Assembly: GCA_016286995.1 (NCBI GenBank)
Contig: JAEEVA010000003.1
Span: 1 to 64,000 of the forward strand
Direction: 5' to 3'
Source of the DNA: Prevotella sp.
GTDB lineage: Bacteria > Bacteroidota > Bacteroidia > Bacteroidales > Bacteroidaceae
Length of the DNA: 64,000 nt
In this document: one piece after another, positions 41,982-51,661 of the stretch
Position numbering within the stretch: the stretch's first letter is position 1
Layout of the letters: every line of letters begins with the position of its first letter
The notes under the pieces: generated by a model
Seen by the model: only the letters and a program-made list of their open reading frames with translations
Told to the model about the DNA's origin: nothing
Database searches by the model: none
Program-made: the position numbers and the translations under genes

Positions 41982-43373
41982 TTAAAGTGCTTCTGCCTTG
42001 ACGATGGCCTTTCTTAATGCACCAAGTTTGTTGTTCACTTCCTGTAATTCATACTCCACGTCGCTCTTGGCCACGATGCCGCCGCCGGCCTGGAACCACA
42101 GTTCGCCGTTTCTGCTAACGAACGTGCGGATGGTAATGGCCTGATTCAGCGAGCCGTCCAGTCCGATGATACCAATGCAACCACCGTAGGCACCGCGGTT
42201 GTGGGGTTCGTACTCGCTGATAAGTTGCATGGCACGAACCTTCGGCGCACCGCTCAACGTACCTGCTGGGAACGTGTCGATGAAAGCCTTGATGGGGTCA
42301 GCACCGTTGTCGAGCTCACCTGAAACACGCGACACCAAATGGATAACGTGTGAGTAGTACTGGATATCTTTGTAGTAGTCGACCTTCACGCCGTGACAGT
42401 TGCGACTTAGGTCATTGCGGGCCAGGTCTACCAGCATCACGTGCTCGGCATTCTCCTTCGGGTCGTTGCGCAGATACTCAGCCCCCTGACGGTCGGCCTC
42501 TGCATCGCCTGTACGCTTAGTCGTGCCTGCAATCGGGTCGATATATGCTTTCTTGCCTTCAATGCGGCAATGTGTCTCAGGACTTGAACCAAAGATACGG
42601 AAACCGCCAAAGTCGAAGTAGAACAAGTAAGGCGAGGGATTGATGCTTCTCAGTGCCCGATAGAGTTTGAAGTCATCACCCTCATATTTTTGTATGAAGC
42701 GGCGACTAAGCACAATCTGAAACACATCACCACGCAGACAGTGCTGGATACCCCGGCGGATATTTTCCCGATGTTCATCATCCGTCAGCGTGGAGCGTAC
42801 ATCCCCCACGGGACGGAAATCGTATGCCTGCACATTGGCCTTGTTCATCGCTTTCAAAACGGTATCAATATCGGCAGCGTCACCTAAAGACACCACTTTC
42901 AGCATATTGTTATGATGGTCGAACTCTATCACCACCTTATATAATATATATAGTACGTCCGGCGCATCATTCTTCGCCTGCGTCTCGTCCTTCACGGCAA
43001 TGTTCTCGAAGTAGCGTACAGCATTGAAGCTCATATAGCCGAACAGCCCACAGATGCCGGCATCCTCGCCACTGACCTTAATGTGGTCAATGAGTTCGTG
43101 AATGGCCTTGTCAGAGCGGTAGTCTTTATTAATATCATGCTGTATTGTGCTGCCGTCAGGATAATGAATGGTTGCGACACCATGTCCGATAGCCACGCTG
43201 GCAATAGGGTTGATGCCAATAAACGAACGCGAATTATTGGCATCGTGATAGTCCGAGCTCTCCATCAACGCACTCTGAGGATAGAGATCACGCAATCGCA
43301 TATACACACCCACTGGTGTATAAAGGTCCGCCAGAACGGTCTTGCTTGTTGTTTGATATTTGTAGGTCATCAT
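41982..43373 (-). CDS. trpE: Anthranilate synthase component I
   Basis: GTLSGAPKVRAMQLISEYEP, GAYGGCIGIIGLDG, RTFVSRNGELWFQAGGGIVAKS, SSPETHCRIEG. Confidence 0.96.
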   Translation of the reverse strand: MMTYKYQTTSKTVLADLYTPVGVYMRLRDLYPQSALMESSDYHDANNSRSFIGINPIASVAIGHGVATIHYPDGSTIQHDINKDYRSDKAIHELIDHIKVSGEDAGICGLFGYMSFNAVRYFENIAVKDETQAKNDAPDVLYILYKVVIEFDHHNNMLKVVSLGDAADIDTVLKAMNKANVQAYDFRPVGDVRSTLTDDEHRENIRRGIQHCLRGDVFQIVLSRRFIQKYEGDDFKLYRALRSINPSPYLFYFDFGGFRIFGSSPETHCRIEGKKAYIDPIAGTTKRTGDAEADRQGAEYLRNDPKENAEHVMLVDLARNDLSRNCHGVKVDYYKDIQYYSHVIHLVSRVSGELDNGADPIKAFIDTFPAGTLSGAPKVRAMQLISEYEPHNRGAYGGCIGIIGLDGSLNQAITIRTFVSRNGELWFQAGGGIVAKSDVEYELQEVNNKLGALRKAIVKAEAL

Positions 43374-43401
43374 AATTCTCAATTCTCAATTATCAATTAA
43401 A
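43374..43401 (-). repeat. Heptad array filling the trpB stop to trpE ATG interval
   Basis: Plus strand AATTCTC AATTCTC AATTATC AATTAAA. Confidence 0.95.
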
Positions 43402-44602
43402 ACTCCCCGTATTCCTTTGCCATTTGTTTGTTCTTCAGATACGTCTCCACATCCTTGTCGCCCCTGCCGCTGACAGTCAGCACAACGACATCTGAAGGAC
43501 TGAACGACAGTTTCTTAAGAGCTGCTATGGCGTGAGCACTTTCGATGGCAGGGATAATACCCTCCATGCGGGTCAGTTCATAACCGCCATAAATGGCCTC
43601 GTCATCGTTGATGCTCAACACCTGTGTACGGCCCTGTTTCGCCATGTTGCAATGCATCGGACCCACACCAGGATAGTCAAGACCGGCAGAAATCGTGAAC
43701 GCTTCCTGAATCTGTCCGTCCTCGTCCTGCATCACCAGCATCTTCGCACCGTGCAGAATGCCCGTCGTGCCACGATGGATCGTTGCTGCCGTGTAGTCCG
43801 TATCCCAACCATGACCACCAGCCTCGGCCAGCACTATTTTTACGCGCTCATCGTTCATATAATGATAGATCGTGCCGGCAGCATTGCTTCCGCCTCCGAT
43901 GCAGGCTATCAAGTAGTCAGGATAGTTGCGACCGACCTTTTCCTTCAACTGCCATTTGATTTCCTCGGAGATGACGCTCTGCATACGAGCGACAAGATCG
44001 GGATAAGGATGCGGACCCATCGTCGAGCCAACGATATAGAATGTGTCTGAAGGATGACAACACCAGTCGCGGATGGCCTCAGAGCAGGCATCGCTCAGCG
44101 TCATGTTTCCAGTCCGAACGGGGTGGACCTCAGCACCGAGCATCTTCATTCGCTCAACGTTCGTGTGCTGACGCTCCACATCGGTAGCTCCCATAAACAC
44201 CTCACACTTCATGTCCATCAGCGCGCACACCGTTGCCGTGGCCACACCATGCTGTCCGGCGCCCGTCTCAGCAATAATCCTCGTCTTACCCATCTTCTTC
44301 GCCAGCAGAATCTGTCCGATAGTGTTGTTAATCTTATGGGCTCCGGTGTGGTTCAGGTCCTCACGCTTCAGATACAGCTGGCACCCGTAATGCTCGCTCA
44401 TCCTTTTGGCATAATACAGAGGCGACGGCCTGCCCACATAATCCTTCAACAGCGCATGATACTCGGCCTTGAACTCTTCACTCTCGATAATTGGAAGATA
44501 AGCCTCCTGCAGGTCATGCACGCATTTGTAGAGAATCTCAGGCACATAAGCGCCCCCGAACTCTCCATAGAAACCGTTTTTGTCTACTTGATAATTGCTC
44601 AT
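43397..44602 (-). CDS. trpB: Tryptophan synthase beta subunit
   Basis: KREDLNHTGAHKINNTIGQILLAKKMGKTRIIAETGAGQHGVATAT, GGGSNAAGTIYHY, SGRGDKD. Confidence 0.98.
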   Translation of the reverse strand: MSNYQVDKNGFYGEFGGAYVPEILYKCVHDLQEAYLPIIESEEFKAEYHALLKDYVGRPSPLYYAKRMSEHYGCQLYLKREDLNHTGAHKINNTIGQILLAKKMGKTRIIAETGAGQHGVATATVCALMDMKCEVFMGATDVERQHTNVERMKMLGAEVHPVRTGNMTLSDACSEAIRDWCCHPSDTFYIVGSTMGPHPYPDLVARMQSVISEEIKWQLKEKVGRNYPDYLIACIGGGSNAAGTIYHYMNDERVKIVLAEAGGHGWDTDYTAATIHRGTTGILHGAKMLVMQDEDGQIQEAFTISAGLDYPGVGPMHCNMAKQGRTQVLSINDDEAIYGGYELTRMEGIIPAIESAHAIAALKKLSFSPSDVVVLTVSGRGDKDVETYLKNKQMAKEYGEF

Positions 44603-44644
44603 ACTTTTATATATTATTCTGTGTTGATAAATCTATTAAAACTT

Positions 44645-44676
44645 GAGAGGCCCGTCGCAAGAACGACAGGCCTCCC
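44645..44676 (-). terminator. trp attenuator terminator hairpin
   Basis: Minus strand GAGGCCTGTCG-ttcttg-CGACGGGCCTC followed by TCAAGTTTT. Confidence 0.8.
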
Positions 44677-44715
44677 AGTATTTATCCTATAACAAATAGG
44701 TACGCGGCTATCTTC

Positions 44716-44772
44716 TCACGATCTTCCGAATCTTGAGCTACGCCACCACCAATTGTTCTGCATTCCAATCAT
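44716..44772 (-). CDS. trpL: trp leader peptide MIGMQNNWWWRSSRFGRS
   Basis: Short ORF with three consecutive TGG codons followed by a strong terminator-like hairpin upstream of trpB. Confidence 0.82.
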   Translation of the reverse strand: MIGMQNNWWWRSSRFGRS

Positions 44773-44967
44773 AACTGATTTTTGCTGTTAATTTACTTTT
44801 CGTCGGCAAAATTAAACATTTTCTATCAAACCGCCAAACTTTTCGCCCATTATTTTACATTTTTCCAAAAATTATCGACAATTGGTTATAAATGACGCTG
44901 CTATCTTCCATTAGACTAAAAAAATAAAAAAAACAGGGTTTTATTTTGTTTTGTGCTTTCTTATTCG

Positions 44968-44975
44968 TACCTTTG
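44968..44975 (+). promoter_or_regulatory. -7 promoter element TACCTTTG upstream of deoxynucleoside kinases
   Basis: TAnnTTTG consensus. Confidence 0.6.
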
Positions 44976-45008
44976 TATGCCGTAAGAAAAACTAAAACTT
45001 AAAAAATA

Positions 45009-45647
45009 ATGCATATAGCGGTAGCCGGAAACATAGGAAGCGGAAAGTCGACACTGACACGCATGCTGGCAAAACACTACGGATGGGAACCACGCTTTGA
45101 AGCGGTGGAGCATAATCCGTACCTCGAAGATTATTATCGTGATATTCACCGCTGGTCATTTAACCTGGAAGTCTATTTCCTGAAAGAGCGCTTCCGCGAC
45201 CTGATAGCCATCTCTCAAGCCGACCACACCATCATCCAGGACCGTACCATCTACGAGGGAGTCTACGTCTTTATGGAGAACAATAAGGCGATGGGACACT
45301 TAAGTGACCGTGATTATGAAACTTACATGGAATTGTTCGAGCAGATGATGACCATGGTGCAAGTGCCTGACCTCTTGATATACCTGCGGGCGTCAGTACC
45401 CCATTTGGTTGGCAACATTCAGAAGCGTGGGCGCGACTACGAGCAGTCTATTCAACTAGAATACCTTCAGAATCTCAACAAACGATACGACGATTTTATA
45501 TATAATAGGTATAAGGGACCCGTGATGACGGTCGAAAAGGACAACCTCGACTTTCTGAACTCCTCCAAGGATTTTGCTTCAATAGTAGACCGTATAGACC
45601 GCACGCTTTTCGGTCTATTCTCCCCTCTTACTACTCCCCTAAAATAA
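45009..45647 (+). CDS. Deoxynucleoside kinase (paralog 1)
   Basis: IAVAGNIGSGKSTLTRMLAKHYGW, QDRTIYEGVYVF, IYLRASVP. Confidence 0.94.
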   Translation: MHIAVAGNIGSGKSTLTRMLAKHYGWEPRFEAVEHNPYLEDYYRDIHRWSFNLEVYFLKERFRDLIAISQADHTIIQDRTIYEGVYVFMENNKAMGHLSDRDYETYMELFEQMMTMVQVPDLLIYLRASVPHLVGNIQKRGRDYEQSIQLEYLQNLNKRYDDFIYNRYKGPVMTVEKDNLDFLNSSKDFASIVDRIDRTLFGLFSPLTTPLK

Positions 45648-45648
45648 T

Positions 45649-45674
45649 AAAACTCACTAAAACTCCATAAGATT
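45649..45674 (+). repeat. 10-nt tandem array before the second kinase start
   Basis: TAAAACTCAC TAAAACTCCA TAAGATT-ATG. Confidence 0.85.
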
Positions 45675-46295
45675 ATGCATATTGCAATAGCCGGAAATAT
45701 AGGCAGTGGAAAAACCACCCTAACCAAGATGCTCGCCCACCGTTACGGATGGACGCCACGTTTTGAGCCCGTAGACAACAACCCCTATTTGGCAGACTTC
45801 TACGCTGATATGCCTCGATGGTCTTTTAATCTGCAGATATACTTCCTGAACAAGCGTTTCAAGGAAGTGGTGGAAATATCCAAATCCAAGGATGTCATCA
45901 TTCAGGACCGCACCATTTTTGAGGATGCCCGCATTTTCGCACCCAACCTCCACGGTCAGGGAATGATGAGCGACCGCGACTTCGAGAATTACTCTGACCT
46001 GTTTGACCTCATGATGTCGCTGGTGAAACTGCCCGACCTCATGATTTACATCCGTTCAAGCATCCCTACCCTGGTCGCCCAGATTCAGAAACGCGGCCGC
46101 GAATACGAGCAAACCATGCGTCTCGACTATCTCAAAGGCCTGGAGCAGCGCTACGAAGAGTGGATAGCCACCTATAAGGGACCACTCATCATTGTCGATG
46201 GTGACAAATGCAAATTTGGCGACAATCCTGAGCACTTCAAACAAGTGACTGACATGATTGACGCCAAACTCTTCGGTTTGTTCCCAATGGAATAA
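45675..46295 (+). CDS. Deoxynucleoside kinase (paralog 2)
   Basis: IAIAGNIGSGKTTLTKMLAHRYGW, IIQDRTIFEDARIF, IYIRSSIPTLV. Confidence 0.94.
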   Translation: MHIAIAGNIGSGKTTLTKMLAHRYGWTPRFEPVDNNPYLADFYADMPRWSFNLQIYFLNKRFKEVVEISKSKDVIIQDRTIFEDARIFAPNLHGQGMMSDRDFENYSDLFDLMMSLVKLPDLMIYIRSSIPTLVAQIQKRGREYEQTMRLDYLKGLEQRYEEWIATYKGPLIIVDGDKCKFGDNPEHFKQVTDMIDAKLFGLFPME

Positions 46296-46303
46296 GACAG
46301 GAA

Positions 46304-47743
46304 CTACTGCATTTCGTAGACAACCTGCATCAACTGCTTGCCCAACTCATCAGCCCGTTCCATCGTAGAAGCTTCGCTGTATACACGGATGATGGGCTCG
46401 GTATTCGATTTGCGCAGGTGTACCCAACGATCGGGGAAGTCAATCTTCACACCGTCTATATCGTTGACCTGTGCCGACGGATCCTGAGCAAACATCTCCT
46501 TCACTTTTACAAGAATGGCGTCGACGTCGGTCTCGGGAGTCAGGTCAATGCGGTTCTTGGCAATTTGATAGTCAGGAAACACCTGGCGCAATTCGCTGAC
46601 CCTACAGCCCTTCTTGGCCAAGGACGTCAGGAAAAGGGCAATGCCTACCAATGCGTCACGGCCATAGTGGCTCTCAGGGTAAATCACGCCGCCATTGCCT
46701 TCACCGCCAATCACAGCACCCACTTCCTTCATCTTCGTGGTGACATTCACCTCACCGACGGCAGATGCCGTGTAGTGGCCGCCATGTTTCTGAGTAATGT
46801 CGCGCAGGGCACGGGTACTACTCAAATTTGAAACAGTAGCAAGTGAAGCAGCATTCCCATTTTTCACCTCTTCACATAACACATAGTCAGCAATGGAAAC
46901 AAGGGTATATTCCTCGCCGAACATCTTTCCGTCCTCACAGATGAATGCCAGACGGTCAACGTCAGGATCCACGACGATGCCGAGATCGTAACGGCCCGTC
47001 TTCATCTCGTTCATGATGCCCTGCAGGTTTTTCTCCAGCGGCTCGGGATTATGGGCAAAATCACCAGTCACCTCACCGTTCAGGAACTTATAGTCAACAC
47101 CTAAGCGCTCCAGCAGTTTAGGAAGAATCAAGCCTCCTACGCTGTTGATGCTGTCGACACACACCTTGAAACCAGCCTTACGGACAGCCTCAGCATCCAC
47201 CAGACGAAGGTCCAGCACCGACTGTACGTGGCGGTCGTCAAATGAGTTGTCTATCGTCACACGACCCAAGCTGTTCACATCAGCATAGTCAAAGTCTTCA
47301 CGTTCAGCAATGTCGAGCACCTCCTGACCATCAGCTGCCGTCAGGAATTCGCCTTCGCTGTTCAGCAGCTTCAAGGCATTCCACTGACGAGGATTATGAG
47401 ACGCCGTGATGATAATGCCACCGTCGGCACCACTCATTCGGACTGCCAGCTCCGTGGTGGGCGTCGAGGCATAGCCGATATCAATGACATCACAGCCCAT
47501 ACCTACCAAGGTACCGCATACAACGTCGCGAACCATCGGTCCGGAAATACGTCCGTCGCGGCCAACGACGATGGTTAGCTTCTGAGACGCAGCCGATTCC
47601 TTATCCTGTTCTGCTACCTTCGTTTTTCCGATAAAGGTAGCGTAAGCTGTTGTAAACTTGACGATATCCAGTGGATTCAGCGTATCGCCAGTACGTCCGC
47701 CAATCGTTCCGCGGATGCCTGAAATTGATTTTATTAGTGTCAT
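46304..47743 (-). CDS. glmM: Phosphoglucosamine mutase-type phosphohexomutase
   Basis: SGIRGTIGG, GIIITASHNPRQWNALKL, DPDVDRLAFI, GEGNGGVI. Confidence 0.9.
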   Translation of the reverse strand: MTLIKSISGIRGTIGGRTGDTLNPLDIVKFTTAYATFIGKTKVAEQDKESAASQKLTIVVGRDGRISGPMVRDVVCGTLVGMGCDVIDIGYASTPTTELAVRMSGADGGIIITASHNPRQWNALKLLNSEGEFLTAADGQEVLDIAEREDFDYADVNSLGRVTIDNSFDDRHVQSVLDLRLVDAEAVRKAGFKVCVDSINSVGGLILPKLLERLGVDYKFLNGEVTGDFAHNPEPLEKNLQGIMNEMKTGRYDLGIVVDPDVDRLAFICEDGKMFGEEYTLVSIADYVLCEEVKNGNAASLATVSNLSSTRALRDITQKHGGHYTASAVGEVNVTTKMKEVGAVIGGEGNGGVIYPESHYGRDALVGIALFLTSLAKKGCRVSELRQVFPDYQIAKNRIDLTPETDVDAILVKVKEMFAQDPSAQVNDIDGVKIDFPDRWVHLRKSNTEPIIRVYSEASTMERADELGKQLMQVVYEMQ

Positions 47744-47785
47744 CTCTTCTTAATTCCTAATTCTTAATTCTTACTTCTTTATTTT
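47744..47785 (-). repeat. Heptad array from lipoprotein stop to phosphohexomutase start
   Basis: Plus strand CTCTTCT TAATTCC TAATTCT TAATTCT TACTTCT TTATTTT, exact 7-nt period. Confidence 0.95.
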
Positions 47786-48447
47786 TCCCTCACATAGGTG
47801 ATTTCATAGTAGCAAGGATATACACTCGACGACGCATCAGCCGTACCTTGCGAGTGCGGGACAATGAGTTTCACCAGGGCAATCTCGTCGCCCGACGCCT
47901 CAGGACGTCCCACATTAATGTAATTCAGCGGAACCAGCCAGCCAGCAGGTACCGACGAGGAATTATGATATTTCATCATCATGCCAGTAACAAACGATGC
48001 GGTTAAAGTCGTACCACTGCGAGACACACTCATCTTGTCGACATACTGCGACACATCGATGGCACGACCCAATGACTTGTCGTACATCATACCCTGACGG
48101 TCGTTAAAACACAATAGCGAGTCCGCCTTGATGTTATATTCACAGAAACGGCACAACAAGTTCACAACCTTGTTCTCCTCCAGCTTGTTACCACAGCCTT
48201 TGCGTACTATCTGCATATACACGCCCGTGCGATCCAGCTTCACATACTCGTTATCGACCACGTTCGTCGTTTCACCTTGAGCCTTGAACGTCGCCTCACT
48301 AATGACGCGGATGTTGTTACTCGTAATATAACGGTCTATGGCGTCACGCTCCTTAGCCTTCAAGTCGCCATAGGTTTCATAATTATTACAGCTGGTCAGA
48401 CACACGGTCACCAGCATTGTCAACAACGGAAAAATCAGTCTTTTCAT
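47779..48447 (-). CDS. DUF4827-like lipoprotein
   Basis: Lipobox LTSCNNYETYGDLKAKERDAIDRYI. Confidence 0.75.
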   Translation of the reverse strand: MKRLIFPLLTMLVTVCLTSCNNYETYGDLKAKERDAIDRYITSNNIRVISEATFKAQGETTNVVDNEYVKLDRTGVYMQIVRKGCGNKLEENKVVNLLCRFCEYNIKADSLLCFNDRQGMMYDKSLGRAIDVSQYVDKMSVSRSGTTLTASFVTGMMMKYHNSSSVPAGWLVPLNYINVGRPEASGDEIALVKLIVPHSQGTADASSSVYPCYYEITYVREK

Positions 48448-48651
48448 TCTGTCTAAAATAATTTCGGCGGCAAAATTACAAAAAAAACTTCACAATCCCC
48501 GTATATTAGCCTACTTTAACATTGTCGGTATCAACCACAAATAGTTGTAGAAAATTTCCAAATACAAATCTATCGAATCGAACGAATAAGGCTGCAATGG
48601 TTTAAGTCATAGTTGTCGTCGTTTAACATCTTTTACCAACAACAACAAAAA

Positions 48652-48686
48652 AACTATGAACTATAAACTATGAACTGTGAACTTTT
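48652..48686 (+). repeat. Heptad array upstream of a promoter
   Basis: AACTATG AACTATA AACTATG AACTGTG AACTTTT. Confidence 0.93.
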
Positions 48687-48689
48687 TCG

Positions 48690-48697
48690 TACCTTTG
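48690..48697 (+). promoter_or_regulatory. -7 promoter element TACCTTTG, 5 nt from the ATG
   Basis: TACCTTTGcagat-ATG. Confidence 0.6.
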
Positions 48698-48702
48698 CAG
48701 AT

Positions 48703-50256
48703 ATGAAACGGATTTCGATTATCGCTTTTTCAAGTATTGTGAGTGTATGGACGTTGCTGATGTACAACATACCGTTCTTTCAGTATGTGTGGCAGAACAG
48801 CAATGAAACAGTCTGTGGCAGAGTGTTACTGGTGGCATCGCTGACTGTCATGATGTTAGCGGTCAACTTCATGATGGCATGGCTCATCATGTGGTTATTG
48901 AGGATGGTGGGGCGAATCGTTTTGGCCCTTTTGGCGATTATCAATGCCACAGCGGTCTATTTCGTCTATACCTACAGCGTAATAATTGATGCGACAGCGG
49001 TTGAGAACGTGTTCAATACCAGATACTCGGAGGCGTCAGGTTTCTTCAGCTGGGGGCTGTGGCTGTGCATCGCTGTACTGGGCGTGGTGCCTGCCCTGTA
49101 CTGTCTGCTGCAGCCTGTGGTTTTTGGCAGCATCAGGAGGATGGCTGTCGGTTGCTGCAGTGCATTGGCGGTTATCTTGGTCACGATAGCCATGAATATA
49201 GGCCAGACACTATGGGTCAGTCAGCACGATACGGAATTGGGCGGATTGCTGCAGCCGTGGTCGTACGTGGTGAACACGTGTCGCATCATGAGCAGTCATC
49301 ATGACGAACAGGCCGAGGAGATCAAGCTGCCCGACGGCAGGATTACGGACCATGAGAAGACCGTCGTAGTGCTGGTCATAGGCGAGTCGGCCCGTAAGGC
49401 CAATTTCCAGCTCTACGGCTACAAGCGCGACACCAATCCGCTACTGTCGAAACAGGAGGGGCTGAGGGTGTATCAGGCAACATCGTGTGCGACCTACACC
49501 ACAGCGGGTACCAAAGCGATTCTGGAACCTAAAAACAGCGACGACCTCTATGAACTGCTGCCTAACTATGCCTTCAGAACGGGCGTCGACGTGTCGTGGC
49601 GAACATATAACTGGGGGGAACCGCCCATTCACATTGACGAATATCTCACCGACACAGATTTGGCCGAACGGTATCCGAACGTGAACCAACGGTACGACGG
49701 CATTCTCTTTGCCGGACTCAGGGAACGGATAGAGTCGAGCAAGAAGGACAAGGTACTCATCATACTGCACACCAGCACCAGTCACGGTCCGAAATATGCC
49801 GACAAGTATCCCAAGGCGTTCGAGGTTTATAAGCCCGTGGCCAAGAACATTGAGGAGGGCGAGAAAAACACAGGTATGCTGGTAAATGCATACGACAACA
49901 CCATCCGCTACACCGACTACCTTTTGGACTGTCTCGTCAACACCCTGCGTACAATGAGCGACTGGAAGAGTGCCATGGTCTTCATCTCAGACCACGGCGA
50001 GTCGTTAGGCGAGAACAAGCTGTATATGCACGGTCTTCCGATGAGACTGGCTCCAAAGGAACAGTATGAGATACCATTCCTCGTATGGACCTCAGACAAC
50101 TTCAGGCGCTACAAGCGCATTTCGGACAAGCAGGATGCCCCAAAGGGGGAATTGCCGGCAGTGCTCGAACAGCATTACGTTTTCCACTCGGTGCTCAACC
50201 TGCTGTCCATCCAGTCGCCGGCATACGACGAGGATTACGACATATTCGAACAGTGA
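48703..50256 (+). CDS. Phosphoethanolamine transferase (EptA-like sulfatase-fold)
   Basis: N-terminal TM bundle; VVLVIGESARKANFQLYGYKRDTNPLL, ATSCATYTTAGTKAIL, MVFISDHGESLGE. Confidence 0.93.
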   Translation: MKRISIIAFSSIVSVWTLLMYNIPFFQYVWQNSNETVCGRVLLVASLTVMMLAVNFMMAWLIMWLLRMVGRIVLALLAIINATAVYFVYTYSVIIDATAVENVFNTRYSEASGFFSWGLWLCIAVLGVVPALYCLLQPVVFGSIRRMAVGCCSALAVILVTIAMNIGQTLWVSQHDTELGGLLQPWSYVVNTCRIMSSHHDEQAEEIKLPDGRITDHEKTVVVLVIGESARKANFQLYGYKRDTNPLLSKQEGLRVYQATSCATYTTAGTKAILEPKNSDDLYELLPNYAFRTGVDVSWRTYNWGEPPIHIDEYLTDTDLAERYPNVNQRYDGILFAGLRERIESSKKDKVLIILHTSTSHGPKYADKYPKAFEVYKPVAKNIEEGEKNTGMLVNAYDNTIRYTDYLLDCLVNTLRTMSDWKSAMVFISDHGESLGENKLYMHGLPMRLAPKEQYEIPFLVWTSDNFRRYKRISDKQDAPKGELPAVLEQHYVFHSVLNLLSIQSPAYDEDYDIFEQ

Positions 50257-50271
50257 CGTGAAATCGCTACT

Positions 50272-51627
50272 CTACCCCACCCGTGCTATCAGTTCATCAG
50301 GCGTCAACAGTTGCTGTTCTCCCGTCTCCATGTTCTTCAGTGTCAACTTACCCTGAGCTATCTCGCTCTCACCTGCAAGTACCACAAAAGGGATCTGCTT
50401 GGCATTGGCATACGACATCTGTTTCTTCATCTTGGCGGCGTCGGGATATATTTCGGCTCGGATACCATTCGCGCGTACCTTATTTATAATTGGCAGGCAA
50501 TAAACAGTCTCCTGTTCACCGAAATTGATGAAAAGCACTTGTGTGGTTGAAAGCGAATCCTTAGGATAGAGGTCAAGGGCATTCAGCACGTCATAGATAC
50601 GGTCGACGCCGAACGAGATACCTACGCCAGAGATTCCCGGCATGCCAAAGATGCCTGTCAGGTTGTCGTAGCGGCCACCACCGGAGATGCTTCCCATCTG
50701 GGTATCGAGCGCTTTCACCTCGAAGATAGCTCCTGTATAATAGCTCAGACCACGAGCCAGCGTAAGATCAAGCTGTATCTCGTTCCTCAAGGTGGTAAGG
50801 AAACTAAGGATATAGCGTGTTTCCTCGACGCCCTTCAGTCCGGTCTCACTGTCCTTCAATACTTCGGCTATCGTCGTCAACTTCTCGTCGTTCGTACCCC
50901 CGAGCATGATGATAGGTTGCAGTTTCTCTATCTGACCGTCGGTAAGGCCGTCCTCACGCAGTTCAGCATTGACGTTGTCTATGCCAATCTTGTCAAGCTT
51001 GTCGATAGCTACCGTAATGTCCACAATCTTGTCGGCAGCACCGATAACCTCGGCAATGCCGGTCAAAATCTTGCGGTTGTTGATCTTAATCTGCACACGA
51101 ACATCAAAACGGCTGAACACCTCATCGACAATCTGCATCAGCTCTACCTCGTTGATGAGCGAGTCAGATCCCACCACATCGCCATCGAACTGATAGAACT
51201 CGCGGTAGCGGCCCTTCTGCGGACGGTCGGCACGCCATACAGGCTGCACCTGATAGCGCTTGAACGGCAATTGCAGTTCCTCACGATGCATCACCACATA
51301 GCGGGCAAAGGGTACCGTCAAGTCGTAGCGTAGTCCTTTCTCACAAATCTTGGACGCCAGGCGCAGCGTGTTGCGCTCTTTGAGTTCTTCGTCATCAATC
51401 TTCGAGAGATAGTCGCCCGAGTTCAGAATCTTAAACAATAGCTTGTCACCTTCTTCACCATACTTGCCCATCAGTGTGGCCAACGTTTCCTGAGCAGGTG
51501 TCTCAATCTGCTGGAAACCGTATAGCTCATAAACTGAGCGGATAGTGTTGAAAATATAGTTGCGCTTGGCCATTTCTACAGGGCCGAAGTCGCGTGTTCC
51601 TTTGGGTATGCTTGGCTTTTGTGCCAT
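50272..51627 (-). CDS. hisS: Histidyl-tRNA synthetase
   Basis: [52 protein letters not shown]. Confidence 0.97.
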   Translation of the reverse strand: MAQKPSIPKGTRDFGPVEMAKRNYIFNTIRSVYELYGFQQIETPAQETLATLMGKYGEEGDKLLFKILNSGDYLSKIDDEELKERNTLRLASKICEKGLRYDLTVPFARYVVMHREELQLPFKRYQVQPVWRADRPQKGRYREFYQFDGDVVGSDSLINEVELMQIVDEVFSRFDVRVQIKINNRKILTGIAEVIGAADKIVDITVAIDKLDKIGIDNVNAELREDGLTDGQIEKLQPIIMLGGTNDEKLTTIAEVLKDSETGLKGVEETRYILSFLTTLRNEIQLDLTLARGLSYYTGAIFEVKALDTQMGSISGGGRYDNLTGIFGMPGISGVGISFGVDRIYDVLNALDLYPKDSLSTTQVLFINFGEQETVYCLPIINKVRANGIRAEIYPDAAKMKKQMSYANAKQIPFVVLAGESEIAQGKLTLKNMETGEQQLLTPDELIARVG

Positions 51628-51661
51628 ATTGTTTTACCTTTTTACTTTCTTACCTTTTACT
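51628..51661 (-). repeat. Tandem array filling purA stop to hisS start
   Basis: Sense AGAAAGTAAAAGGTAAGAAAGTAAAAAGGTAAAACAAT-ATG. Confidence 0.88.
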
